DNA of 64,000 bases from assembly GCA_964648485.1 (NCBI GenBank), contig CAZYOF010000001.1, forward strand, positions 196,154 to 260,153, given 5' to 3'. A program made the translations under genes and the position numbers. The DNA comes from DAIOEK01 sp964648485 (GTDB taxonomy: Bacteria > Chloroflexota > Anaerolineae > Anaerolineales > Anaerolineaceae). The notes beneath the pieces were generated by a model, which searched no databases, had not been told where the DNA came from, and saw only the letters and a program-made list of their open reading frames with translations. Positions 39,632 to 48,641 of this stretch are shown piece by piece (positions within the stretch are counted from its first letter, which is position 1; the number at the start of each line of letters is the position of its first letter).

Positions 39632-41038
39632 ATGGATCCTGTTATTCCTTTAATTTCCCCTCAGATAAAGCCTCCCCTGGATGAAAATTTTAAGCCAGCG
39701 GTTCTGGCTAACCATCATTTTCTACGAATGGTTGGAGACCAGGGTCAGCCTGTTGTTATTGCGATTGAGCGTGACCATGAGGAAGTTTCCCGCTTTGAAA
39801 CGAGAATATTTTCGCTGAATCATCCCAATGCCTGGATGAATGCTTATTATGTAGAGCGGATTGTGAAATTCCTGCTCTGGCAGCGTGGGGGGTTTAGAGT
39901 ATTTATTGGAGGAGCATCGGAAATTGGTGATCGGATAAAACAGGTTTACTCATCTAAAGGGAAATGTTACTTTGATCATCAATTTATGAGTAAACAGGTT
40001 TATGAAAAGCCATTTGAAGTCATCTCGTGTTCGTTAGATGATACCCCTGCTGCGAAAGAAACTGGAAAGTCTATCGGACGTCATTTGGATGGCTGCCGGA
40101 TAGGTTTTGATCTGGGGGCATCAGATCGCAAAGTAAGTGCTGTAAAAAATGGTTCGGTTGTGTATAGCGAAGAAGTAATCTGGGAACCCCGAAAAAATGA
40201 TGATCCAGCCTATCATGATCGAGAAATTCGCACAATGTTGAATACTGCTGCAGCATACCTGCCCAAGGTCGATGCGGTTGGAGGAAGCTCGGCAGGTATC
40301 TATATTGAAAACCGTCCCATGATTGCCTCGTTATTCCGCAATATCCCAGCTGAAAAATATTCTCGTGTAAGAGAATTGTTCATCAAAATCCAGGAGGAAA
40401 TGGGTGTGCCTCTTGTAATTATTAACGATGGAGATGTGACTGCCCTGGCGGGTTCAATGTCGTTAAGTGAAAATGGGATACTCGGTATTGCCATGGGTTC
40501 CAGTGAAGCTGCGGGATATGTCGATCAATCCGGTCACATTATGGGATGGCTGAATGAGCTATCCTTTGCTCCAGTCGATTATTCTCCCGAAGCTCCCGAA
40601 GAAGAATGGTCAGGTGACCGGGGATGCGGTGCATCTTATCTATCTCAGCAATGTGTATTCAGGCTCGCATCTCTACATGGTCTGCCTCTTCCCCAGGGAA
40701 TAACTGATGCAGAAAATCTGGCATGGGTTCAAGAAAAGTTGGAAGGTGGCGATCCCATTGCAAAAGGTATTTGGGAGACGATGGGCGTTTATCTTGGTTA
40801 CTCCCTTGCGCATTATGCCGATTTTTACAACATACAGCATGTTCTCATTCTTGGAAGATGCACTTCAGGATCGGGTGGGGAAATTTTATTGAGTAAGGCG
40901 GATGAGGTATTTTGTAAAGAATTTCCCGAATTGCATGACCGGATAAAAATCTCATTACCGGATGAAAAAAGCAGGCGTGTGGGGCAATCCATTGCTGCAG
41001 CAAGTCTACCGAAAATTCATCCTGTGGAGGAATTATGA
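39632..41038 (+). CDS. ROK-like sugar kinase with an extra N-terminal domain
   Basis: The product has 468 residues. An ASKHA kinase fold starts only at about residue 155, with the phosphate-1 motif RIGFDLGASDRKVSAV, the catalytic-type aspartate in VIINDGDVTALAGS, and GILGIAMGSSEAAGYVD as the later glycine loop. The preceding ~150 residues (for example ERIVKFLLWQRGGFRVFIGG) match no domain I recognise. No HTH is visible. A hexose or hexosamine kinase is the best reading. It begins six bases after the ROK repressor and overlaps the deacetylase gene by four bases. Confidence 0.7.
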   Translation: MDPVIPLISPQIKPPLDENFKPAVLANHHFLRMVGDQGQPVVIAIERDHEEVSRFETRIFSLNHPNAWMNAYYVERIVKFLLWQRGGFRVFIGGASEIGDRIKQVYSSKGKCYFDHQFMSKQVYEKPFEVISCSLDDTPAAKETGKSIGRHLDGCRIGFDLGASDRKVSAVKNGSVVYSEEVIWEPRKNDDPAYHDREIRTMLNTAAAYLPKVDAVGGSSAGIYIENRPMIASLFRNIPAEKYSRVRELFIKIQEEMGVPLVIINDGDVTALAGSMSLSENGILGIAMGSSEAAGYVDQSGHIMGWLNELSFAPVDYSPEAPEEEWSGDRGCGASYLSQQCVFRLASLHGLPLPQGITDAENLAWVQEKLEGGDPIAKGIWETMGVYLGYSLAHYADFYNIQHVLILGRCTSGSGGEILLSKADEVFCKEFPELHDRIKISLPDEKSRRVGQSIAAASLPKIHPVEEL

Positions 41039-41883
41039 AATTTCATAATCAAACCGCGGAATTGTACATACCAGATAACTCCATTGAAGAAACCGCGTTA
41101 TCACGAACAACCCACCTTGCAATCAGTGCTCATCAGGACGATATCGAAATCATGGCGGCTAGCCCGATTTTGGAGTGTTTCCAAAAAACAGATAAATGGT
41201 TCTCCGCTGTTGTGGTTACAGATGGACGGGGATCTCCTCGCAATGGGATATACGAGAAGTACTCTGATGAAGAAATGCGATTGGTCAGGATCAAAGAACA
41301 AAAGAAAGCCGCGTTTATCGGTGAATATTCTGCTCTGATGCTGCTCGATTATCCCAGCCTTCAAGTAAAAGATGCTCGAGTACCTGATGTGATTCAAGAT
41401 CTGGCAGAAATCATAAAAAACACCCAGCCTGAAATTGTATACACACATAATATGGCGGATAAGCATGATACCCATGTAGGCGTTGTCTTACGAGTTATTC
41501 AGGCGATCCGATCGCTGGATAAACCCGAAAGACCCGGGCATTTGTATGGATGTGAAGTATGGAGAAATCTTGATTGGATGGTTGATTCAGCGAAAGTACC
41601 GTTTGACTTATCTGGAATGGAAAATTTGCAGGCTGCTTTGGTAGGTGTATTTGATTCACAGATCAGTGGTGGAAAACGATATGATCTGGCAACGCTCGCA
41701 AGACGGAGAGCGAACGCGACCTATTTTGAATCTCATGGTGTGGATGTTCATACCGGTCTTTCCTTCGGTATGGATCTGACGCCACTGATTTTGGATGATC
41801 AACTGGATCCTGCGGGATTTATTTCAAATTTGATAAATCAATTCTCTCAAGAAGTAAACGAACGCTTGAGCCGAATGATATAA
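41035..41883 (+). CDS. PIG-L family deacetylase of the salvage operon
   Basis: The product has 282 residues. The zinc motif reads AHQDD at residues 32-36 instead of AHPDD, and the second histidine region is DKHDTHVGVV. A glutamine at this position is seen in some family members. No signal peptide, so it acts inside the cell. Placement between a sugar kinase and a sugar ABC importer points to deacetylation of an imported N-acetyl sugar, in the manner of chitobiose deacetylases of the same family. TGGAGGAATT gives a strong ribosome binding site. It is well diverged from the copy at 236. Confidence 0.8.
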   Translation: MKFHNQTAELYIPDNSIEETALSRTTHLAISAHQDDIEIMAASPILECFQKTDKWFSAVVVTDGRGSPRNGIYEKYSDEEMRLVRIKEQKKAAFIGEYSALMLLDYPSLQVKDARVPDVIQDLAEIIKNTQPEIVYTHNMADKHDTHVGVVLRVIQAIRSLDKPERPGHLYGCEVWRNLDWMVDSAKVPFDLSGMENLQAALVGVFDSQISGGKRYDLATLARRRANATYFESHGVDVHTGLSFGMDLTPLILDDQLDPAGFISNLINQFSQEVNERLSRMI

Positions 41884-41973
41884 AAACGGCAGAAAGGAAG
41901 GAATCTACCAGTTAGATATTCAGCTTTTTCGTAACACTTCAATTCAAATAAACAATTAGAAGGAGAAGTTACA

Positions 41974-43356
41974 ATGCGTAATAAATTGATCGTTTTGTTT
42001 GTGCTTTTCTCACTGATCTTAAGTGCATGCGGAACTGCACAACCTGCCCAACCGGAAGCTCCTGCTGAACCCGCTCCGGTAGCAACAGAGGCTCCTGCAG
42101 CACCCGAAGCGCCAGCAGAAGCCCCCGCTGCAACAGAAACAACACTGAAAGTATACCTTCTTGATTACACACCTGCAACCATTGAATGGCTGAAAGCTGA
42201 GATAAATCCGGCATTCGAAGCAGCGCATCCCGGTGTAAAAGTTGAGATCACGGAAGGCACCTGGAGTGGCTGGGACACGACATTCAGCGGTTTCTTTGCT
42301 GCAAAAGAAGGCCCCGATATCATCAATCTCGGTTCTGAAATGAACACACTCTATGGCAACAGCCTTGCTGATATGGAAGAATACCTGGGCGAAGCTGCCT
42401 GGTCTGATATTAAGAATTTTGGCCCTGCTCTGGAAAATGCAAAATACGAAGGGAAAATTCGCGGCTTACCCATCTTCACTGCTCCGCGCTATGTATTTTG
42501 CCGTACCGACCTGATGGAAAAAGGTGGATGGACTACCGGTACTCCCAGGAATTTTGCTGAATGGAAAGATTTTGCCACAAAGCTCTCAGTCATTGATCCG
42601 GCCACAAATTCTCTCACGCAGCAGGCTTTGGTACCTGTGGATGCCGGCTCTATGGCAGACTGGCAATGGTGGCTCCTGGTCTATTACTCTGTGGGTGGAC
42701 AGCTCTACAAAGCTGATGGAACTCCTAACTTTGACTCCCCAGAAGCATTGGCAACCACACAATTTGTATATGACCTTCGCCAGGCAATCTATGGACCCGC
42801 AGCTAATGCTGTTGGCGCTCTACCAGTCGGTCAGGGCTCTGTGATTGATGTTAATGATGAAACTCAAACGGATAATGGCGCTGTCTGTCTGGCACACTCT
42901 GGATGGGCTGCACCTGCATTTGACCGTCCGATCTGGGAAAATGTCAGCATTGATCCATTCTTTGGCGATCCTGATAACTTCGCCGGGAGTAAACCAGTTG
43001 TTTTGGCATTCAATGACTGGCTTGCAGTTGCTGATTACAGCACCAACAAAGAACTGGCAGCTGAGTGGTTGAAGATGGCTTTCTCAAAGGAAGCTAATCA
43101 CAAATGGAATGAAACCATGAGCCTCATCCCTGCCCGCAATGATGCGATGTATGGGTATGTTACCGAATCACCGCAGCTCAAACGCGAAGCAGAGCTGGCT
43201 GCTGAATATGGCGTTGGTTTTGCCGGAATCGAAGAAGCAGCAAAGCTCTCCACCATCATGCAAGATGCTCTTGGCAAACTTATTACTGAAGAATTGACTC
43301 CTGAAGAAGTCGTTGAAAAAATCCAGTCTGAGTATTCATCTGCATTGGGTAAGTAA
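41974..43356 (+). CDS. Sugar ABC transporter substrate-binding lipoprotein
   Basis: The product has 460 residues. The signal peptide ends LILSACG (Cys 19), then comes an Ala/Pro/Glu spacer of about 30 residues. The mature domain is a family 1 extracellular solute-binding protein: IEWLKAEINPAFEAAHPGVK, the WSGWDTTFSGFFAAKEGPDI segment, and a C-terminal EYSSALGK. AGAAGGAGAAG is a near-perfect ribosome binding site, in keeping with the high expression typical for binding proteins. The ligand is probably an amino-sugar oligosaccharide, from context. The 90-base gap upstream shows no other feature. Confidence 0.9.
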   Translation: MRNKLIVLFVLFSLILSACGTAQPAQPEAPAEPAPVATEAPAAPEAPAEAPAATETTLKVYLLDYTPATIEWLKAEINPAFEAAHPGVKVEITEGTWSGWDTTFSGFFAAKEGPDIINLGSEMNTLYGNSLADMEEYLGEAAWSDIKNFGPALENAKYEGKIRGLPIFTAPRYVFCRTDLMEKGGWTTGTPRNFAEWKDFATKLSVIDPATNSLTQQALVPVDAGSMADWQWWLLVYYSVGGQLYKADGTPNFDSPEALATTQFVYDLRQAIYGPAANAVGALPVGQGSVIDVNDETQTDNGAVCLAHSGWAAPAFDRPIWENVSIDPFFGDPDNFAGSKPVVLAFNDWLAVADYSTNKELAAEWLKMAFSKEANHKWNETMSLIPARNDAMYGYVTESPQLKREAELAAEYGVGFAGIEEAAKLSTIMQDALGKLITEELTPEEVVEKIQSEYSSALGK

Positions 43357-43373
43357 GAACTACACTGAAGTTA

Positions 43374-43405
43374 ATGAAGTTGGATGGATTTCCATCCAAC
43401 TTCAT
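43374..43405 (+). promoter_or_regulatory. Perfect 14-bp hairpin between binding-protein and permease genes
   Basis: Arms 43374-43387 and 43392-43405 are exact inverted complements with the four-base loop ATTT. It lies between the binding-protein stop and the permease GTG, with no T run. It probably stabilises the upstream mRNA or lowers permease expression relative to the binding protein. Confidence 0.75.
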
Positions 43406-43472
43406 TTATAAAATATATTTACTGTTTTTTGAAAAGGCTTTACATGTAAGGTTAAGCACGGGAGGGTTATTT

Positions 43473-44627
43473 GTGAAACAAAGCCCATATATTTATGCCC
43501 TGTTTTCTGCTCTTGTCGCAATTATCTTTATCATTATCTCAGCTTACCTTTTAGGTTCTCTGGCTAAGTTTATTTCCAGAAAAATGGGAGCTTCCCGGCG
43601 CGAACAGGAAAATACATTTGCAGGTTATTTATTTGCTTCTCCCTGGATAGTTGGCTTTCTGATCTTTGTTCTGATTCCAATGGGCTTTTCACTCTATTGG
43701 AGTTTTACTGATTACCGGGTAATTTCCACAGAACCAGCAAATTGGATTGGGTTGGAAAACTACTACAATCTCCTCTTTAAAGATGATGGTTTTCGAGCCT
43801 CGGTAGTAAACACTTTGTATTTAACAGTGATTGGTTTACCGCTCCAGATGGGATTTGCATTACTTTTGGCTGTTCTATTAAACCAAAGACTTCGAGGGTC
43901 GCATATTTTCAGGATGGGTTTTTATCTACCGGTCATACTCGGGTTTAATACGGCAGTGTTATTAGCATGGCGATTAATGTTAAATACTGGTACAGGGATC
44001 ATCAATCAAATTATCCGATCAATAACGCAATTATTTCCACCTTTTGGTTACCTGGTACGGGGAACGATCTACATTCAAGAAATCATTACAGCATTCTTTT
44101 TAGGAATCAGTAATGGCAAGTTCAATCTTTTCCTTAAAGTGATTGAAGCTGGTTTTCCTGCAGAAAACCGTGTACCACTCTGGGTGCAAAGCCCGTTATG
44201 GTCAAAAATGTCAGTTGTACTCTTAATGATTTGGGGATGTGGCGCAATGATGTTAATCTTTCTGGCTGGTTTGAAAAATATTCCCAGAGAATTGCAGGAA
44301 GCAGCTGAAGTAGATGGCGCAAATTCATGGAAACGCTTTTGGAAGATTTCATTTCCATTATTGACACCATATATTTTCTACAACCTGATTGTAGGAATGA
44401 TCAACTCACTGCAAATATTTGAACCGATCTATGTACTTTATCGCGATAATCAACCTTTGGTTCCGTCTGCAATTTCCATGGTTTACTATTTATGGCAGGC
44501 TAGTTTCAGACACTTTGAAATTGGCTATGGCTCTGCGATTTCATGGATCATTCTGGTAATTATTCTTATCGTCACTTTTATCCAGTTTAAAATGCAGGAT
44601 CGCTGGGTAACCTACGATCTTTATTAG
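43473..44627 (+). CDS. Sugar ABC transporter permease 1 (MalF type)
   Basis: The product has 384 residues from the GTG at 43473. This start was chosen because GGAGGG lies seven bases upstream and the alternative at 43374 would translate through the hairpin. There is an extra N-terminal membrane helix (about 8-30) before the canonical set. The EAA loop reads EAAEVDGANSWKRFWKISFP. A ~60-residue insertion follows the third core helix (about residues 205-265). It pairs with the permease at 44636. No ATPase gene is in the operon, so a shared MsmX/UgpC-type ATPase is implied. Confidence 0.87.
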   Translation: MKQSPYIYALFSALVAIIFIIISAYLLGSLAKFISRKMGASRREQENTFAGYLFASPWIVGFLIFVLIPMGFSLYWSFTDYRVISTEPANWIGLENYYNLLFKDDGFRASVVNTLYLTVIGLPLQMGFALLLAVLLNQRLRGSHIFRMGFYLPVILGFNTAVLLAWRLMLNTGTGIINQIIRSITQLFPPFGYLVRGTIYIQEIITAFFLGISNGKFNLFLKVIEAGFPAENRVPLWVQSPLWSKMSVVLLMIWGCGAMMLIFLAGLKNIPRELQEAAEVDGANSWKRFWKISFPLLTPYIFYNLIVGMINSLQIFEPIYVLYRDNQPLVPSAISMVYYLWQASFRHFEIGYGSAISWIILVIILIVTFIQFKMQDRWVTYDLY

Positions 44628-44635
44628 GTGGCAGG

Positions 44636-45478
44636 ATGAAAAAATACTGGCATATTCTTCAAAGAGTTTTGTTATATCTTGTTTTGACTGGATCTACTCT
44701 TGTTATGATTTTTCCTTTGTTCTGGATGATATCCTCATCTTTAAAAACCCTTGAAGAAACAAACTCAGCGGGTATTATCTGGCTGCCTGCCAAACCCACT
44801 TTACAGGCGTATCTGGCAATCTTTCAAAACTCAGATTTTTTGAGGTCTTATTTCAACACCGTTTTCTATACCACATTGGCTCTGGCTGGCACATTGATCT
44901 CGATTGCTGTGGTAGCTTATGCTTTCAGCCGGCTTCAATGGCCAGGTAGAAATATTGTATTTTTCCTGATGCTCGCAACGATGATGATCCCTCCGCAGGC
45001 ATTGATCGTACCGCAATATGTTTTCTTCAACAAACTGGGTTGGGTAGGGACATTTAATCCAATCATTATTCCGGGCTTCTTTGCGGGTGGCGCAGCTATG
45101 GTGTTTTTGCTCAGGCAATCTATGGCGCAGATACCCAAAGAATTGGATGAGTCTGCATTTGTAGATGGCGCAAATCATATCCAGATATTCTGGGAAGTAA
45201 TCATGCCATTGATAAAAGCGCCACTGGCTACCGTAGCCACTTTTATTTTCGTAGGTTTATGGAACAGCCTTTTAGCGCCATTAATGTATTTGCAAACAGT
45301 TGATCTTTATACTTTGCCGGTTTTTGTATCCACACTTTACAATATTAATCTTACGGTACAGCAATGGCCAACCATTATGACTGCAGCGGTTCTGACAACA
45401 ATCCCATTAATTGTGATCTTTTTCTTTGCGCAACGTTTTATTTTGGATAGTGTCGTTATTTCAGGTTTAAAGGGATAG
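44636..45478 (+). CDS. Sugar ABC transporter permease 2 (MalG type)
   Basis: The product has 280 residues with six predicted helices. The EAA loop reads ELDESAFVDGANHIQIFWEV. FPLFWMISSSLKTLEE near the N terminus is typical of MalG-type subunits. It begins eight bases after the first permease and its stop abuts the ATG of the glycosidase gene. The spacing indicates tight cotranscription of import and cleavage functions. Confidence 0.9.
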   Translation: MKKYWHILQRVLLYLVLTGSTLVMIFPLFWMISSSLKTLEETNSAGIIWLPAKPTLQAYLAIFQNSDFLRSYFNTVFYTTLALAGTLISIAVVAYAFSRLQWPGRNIVFFLMLATMMIPPQALIVPQYVFFNKLGWVGTFNPIIIPGFFAGGAAMVFLLRQSMAQIPKELDESAFVDGANHIQIFWEVIMPLIKAPLATVATFIFVGLWNSLLAPLMYLQTVDLYTLPVFVSTLYNINLTVQQWPTIMTAAVLTTIPLIVIFFFAQRFILDSVVISGLKG

Positions 45479-47092
45479 ATGATGTCATCTGAAATTCTGA
45501 TGGGTCAGCATATGATGCTGGCTTTTCCCGGAAAAGGAACTGTTCCACCAGAGCATGAACAAATCCTGCGTAGCGTTAAACCGGCAGGATACACGTTATT
45601 TCGTCACTTGAATATTGACAACCCCGAGCAAGTGTTATCCTTGGCCCGCACCTTGCAAGACTTGGCTTCTGATGCAGGAATACCCCCTTTGTTCATTGCT
45701 ACAGATCAGGAGGGTGGGCAATTGATGTCCATAGGGGAGGGCGTGACTCAACTTCCTGGCAATATGGCAATTGGGGCAACAAATTCTGAGGATTTAGCTT
45801 ACCAGGCGGGAATCGTGCTTGGACGTGAAATGGCAGCCCTGGGAATTAATGTAATCTATGCCCCGGTTTGTGACGTGAATATTAACCCCAACAACCCCGT
45901 AATAGGCATTCGTTCATTTTCAGAAGATCCAGATAAAGTGGCTGCTCTCTCTGCAGCGATGATTCGGGGTATTCAGTCAATCGGGATAATTGCGACAGCC
46001 AAACATTTCCCGGGTCACGGGGATACCTCTGGTGATTCTCATTATGGTATCACCAGGTTACCCTATGGAAGTAAGCGCCTGAATGAAATTGAATTTAAAC
46101 CTTTTCGATCTGCAATTCATACAGGCGTGAAAATGATGATGACAGCTCATCTTTCCCTTCCCGTCATCGAAGGGCAAGAAGGGATACCTGCAACCCTTTC
46201 AAAAAAAATTATCACCGAACAATTACGGAATACCCTGAATTACGATGGCGTAATTATCACTGATGCGATGGATATGAAGGCAATCGCACAGGGGGATAAC
46301 CTGGGAAATGAAGCTGTTAAAGCAATTGCTGCAGGGGTAGATCTCCTCTTGCTGACAGGCAACCTGCAGGATCAGAAAAATGTATATCATTCCTTGTCAA
46401 ATGCCTGCCAAGAGCGAAAACTGGATGCCAAAAGTATTCAGTTATCTGATATTCGGATAAGGAAACTTAAGGAAAATCTCCTATCGATAGAAAAGGTTGA
46501 TCTGAGTATCTTGAACTGTACCAGCCATCAAAGTATAGCAAATCAGATCGCTTCAAGAGCCATTACTCTTGTCAGGGATGATCAGCATCAAATACCCTTC
46601 CGCCCTGAACCGGATGACCGAATTGCTGTTATCATGCCCGAAACAGATGATCTGACCCCTGCGGATACTTCATCTTACTTGCGCACCTCTCTCGCTGGTG
46701 CAATCCGCAATCACCATGATTGCGTAGATGAAATAAAAATATCCCACTATCCTGATGATCAAGAGATCGATCGAGTTTTATCATTGATACAAACATCCAA
46801 ACACATCATCATTGGGACAATAAATGCCTGCTCCAATCCGTCTCAAACAGCATTGGTCAAACAAGTATTAGCTAGTGGAAAACCGGTAATTATTGTAAGT
46901 TTACGATTACCATATGACCTGGTGGAATTTCCCGATGCACCCTGCTATCTTTGTACCTATGGGCTATTAGATCCCTCTCTTCAGGCTGTAGCAAAAGCAA
47001 TTTTTGGGAAAAAACCGATTACCGGAAAACTACCGGTCACAATACCGGGCATCGCATCAGCTGGATTTGGGATAGAACTTCAAAATAAATAA
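45479..47092 (+). CDS. Glycoside hydrolase family 3 beta-N-acetylhexosaminidase (NagZ type)
   Basis: The product has 537 residues without a signal peptide, so it is cytoplasmic. The GH3 N-acetylhexosaminidase motif KHFPGHGDTSGDSHYG (about 175-190) supplies the His/Asp acid-base dyad. The likely nucleophile is D262 in ITDAMDMKAI. A C-terminal alpha/beta domain of ~190 residues is present, as in NagZ of Gram-positives. It removes non-reducing GlcNAc from muropeptide or chitin fragments. As the last gene after the ABC importer, it explains the likely nature of the imported ligand. GH3 NagZ-like phosphorylases exist, but the intact dyad favours hydrolysis. Confidence 0.87.
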   Translation: MMSSEILMGQHMMLAFPGKGTVPPEHEQILRSVKPAGYTLFRHLNIDNPEQVLSLARTLQDLASDAGIPPLFIATDQEGGQLMSIGEGVTQLPGNMAIGATNSEDLAYQAGIVLGREMAALGINVIYAPVCDVNINPNNPVIGIRSFSEDPDKVAALSAAMIRGIQSIGIIATAKHFPGHGDTSGDSHYGITRLPYGSKRLNEIEFKPFRSAIHTGVKMMMTAHLSLPVIEGQEGIPATLSKKIITEQLRNTLNYDGVIITDAMDMKAIAQGDNLGNEAVKAIAAGVDLLLLTGNLQDQKNVYHSLSNACQERKLDAKSIQLSDIRIRKLKENLLSIEKVDLSILNCTSHQSIANQIASRAITLVRDDQHQIPFRPEPDDRIAVIMPETDDLTPADTSSYLRTSLAGAIRNHHDCVDEIKISHYPDDQEIDRVLSLIQTSKHIIIGTINACSNPSQTALVKQVLASGKPVIIVSLRLPYDLVEFPDAPCYLCTYGLLDPSLQAVAKAIFGKKPITGKLPVTIPGIASAGFGIELQNK

Positions 47093-47180
47093 ATGGTAAG
47101 TACAAATACTCAGGCAGCTGAGTGGATAAAACCTCCCTCATGGTAAAATTCATTCACAGAGTCACCCGGAGGTTCATTAC

Positions 47181-47738
47181 ATGCGGTTTTGGAAAAAATT
47201 CGATCTACTTATCATTACAGCCATCATTCTCATCAGCCTTGATCAATGGACCAAGTCGTTGATATTGAAGTACATTCCGTATGGCGAAAGCTGGATGCCC
47301 TGGGAGTGGCTGGCGCCTTATGCCCGTCTGGTTCACTGGAATAATACCGGAGTTGCTTTTGGAATGTTCCAGGGAAATAATGTTTTTTTCGCTATCCTGG
47401 CGGTGATTGTCTCCTTGGCGATTTTGTACTACTATCCACAGATACCCCGCACTGATCCCATTCTTCGTTTAGCTTTAGGAATGCAGTTTGCGGGAGCAGT
47501 TGGCAATTTGATCGACAGGCTAATGATAGGTCATGTGATCGATTTTATTTCTGTGGGTAATTTTGCCGTGTTTAATATTGCCGATGCATCCATATCGGTT
47601 GGTGTAGCTGTATTAATTCTGGGCGTGTGGATCCACGACAAACGCCAGGAAAAGAACAAAGAGATAATAGAATCTAATTCCGCTACTGCAAACAGGCTGG
47701 AGGAGAATCCGCATGGCGGTGACTCACAAAATTTATAA
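47181..47738 (+). CDS. lspA: Signal peptidase II
   Basis: This 185-residue membrane aspartyl protease cleaves lipoprotein signal peptides after Lgt acts. Catalytic regions are NLIDRLMIGHVIDFI and FNIADASISVGV. NNTGVAFGMFQG is also typical. Four membrane helices are visible, and the C-terminal ~25 residues are polar and longer than usual. Its end overlaps the rluD-family gene by 26 bases. At least five lipoproteins in this window need it. Upstream, 47093-47180 has a TAAAAT -10 candidate and a short ACTCAG/CTGAGT hairpin without a T run. Confidence 0.93.
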   Translation: MRFWKKFDLLIITAIILISLDQWTKSLILKYIPYGESWMPWEWLAPYARLVHWNNTGVAFGMFQGNNVFFAILAVIVSLAILYYYPQIPRTDPILRLALGMQFAGAVGNLIDRLMIGHVIDFISVGNFAVFNIADASISVGVAVLILGVWIHDKRQEKNKEIIESNSATANRLEENPHGGDSQNL

Positions 47739-48630
47739 TTATTCAGGAAATGATCAGGAACGGTTGGATCTTTTCCTGGTTTCAATGAACCCGGAAATGA
47801 CCCGGACACGGATCCAGCGTCTGATAGATGCTGGTTGCGTTCTGTTAAATGGGAAAGTCCCAACAAAAACAGGGATTAAGCTGGAAGATGGCGATAAAGT
47901 AGAGATGAGCATTCCAGATCCGGTATCTACTGAGTTGGTGGCTGAAGATATCCCGCTGGATATAATTTACGAAGATGACCATGTTTTGATTATTAATAAG
48001 CCTGCAGGCATAGTGGTTCATCCTTCTGTCGGACATGCTTCTGGGACACTTGTGCATGCCGCACTCTCACATGCACCTGATATGGAAGGGATATCTGGGG
48101 AGCGCCGCCCGGGTGTAGTGCATCGATTGGATAAAAATACATCTGGGATCATCATGATGGCAAAAGATGACCGGACCCTTCAATACCTGCAAGATCAATT
48201 TAAGAAACGAAAAGTAGATAAGGTTTATCTTGCATTGGTTGACCGCAATCCTCCCACACCTGAAGGGATCATAGATGCTCCTATTGGTCGAGATCCATCT
48301 CACCGGCAGCGAATGGCAATCGTTCCTGCTGAGAAGGGGCGTCAGGCTGTGACAGAATATAAAACAGTACAGAAGTATTTACAGCATACATTACTTGAGA
48401 TGCATCCCCGTACAGGAAGAACACATCAAATTCGCCTGCATTGTGCATTTATTGGATGTCCAATTGTCGCTGATACAGTTTATGGATACAGAAAGCCTTC
48501 GATAGATCTGGACAGACATTTTTTACACGCTGCCCGAATTACGGTAACTTTCCCGGGTGATGCAACTGCCCGTACGTTTGAAGCTCCTCTACCTGCCGAT
48601 CTGGCAGATGTGCTAAAGAAACTAAGTTGA
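47713..48630 (+). CDS. rluD: RluA/RluD-family 23S rRNA pseudouridine synthase
   Basis: The product has 305 residues. An S4 RNA-binding domain spans about 17-75. The catalytic aspartate lies near residue 140 in GVVHRLDKNTSGIIMMAK. RTGRTHQIRLH is the second family motif. It probably modifies helix 69 of 23S rRNA or a related target; the exact site cannot be read. The lspA-rluD order is common in many bacteria. Confidence 0.88.
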   Translation: MAVTHKIYNYSGNDQERLDLFLVSMNPEMTRTRIQRLIDAGCVLLNGKVPTKTGIKLEDGDKVEMSIPDPVSTELVAEDIPLDIIYEDDHVLIINKPAGIVVHPSVGHASGTLVHAALSHAPDMEGISGERRPGVVHRLDKNTSGIIMMAKDDRTLQYLQDQFKKRKVDKVYLALVDRNPPTPEGIIDAPIGRDPSHRQRMAIVPAEKGRQAVTEYKTVQKYLQHTLLEMHPRTGRTHQIRLHCAFIGCPIVADTVYGYRKPSIDLDRHFLHAARITVTFPGDATARTFEAPLPADLADVLKKLS

Positions 48631-48641
48631 AAGAGGGAACA

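Noticed and set aside
43374..43472. N-terminal extension of the first sugar permease (ATG at 43374)
   Set aside because: The codons run through a perfect hairpin and give a sequence unlike permease N termini. GTG at 43473 has GGAGGG at the right distance.
48627..48641. TTG start for threonine aldolase overlapping rluD
   Set aside because: ATG at 48642 has GAGGG upstream and matches the family N terminus (MQFIDLRSDTVT).
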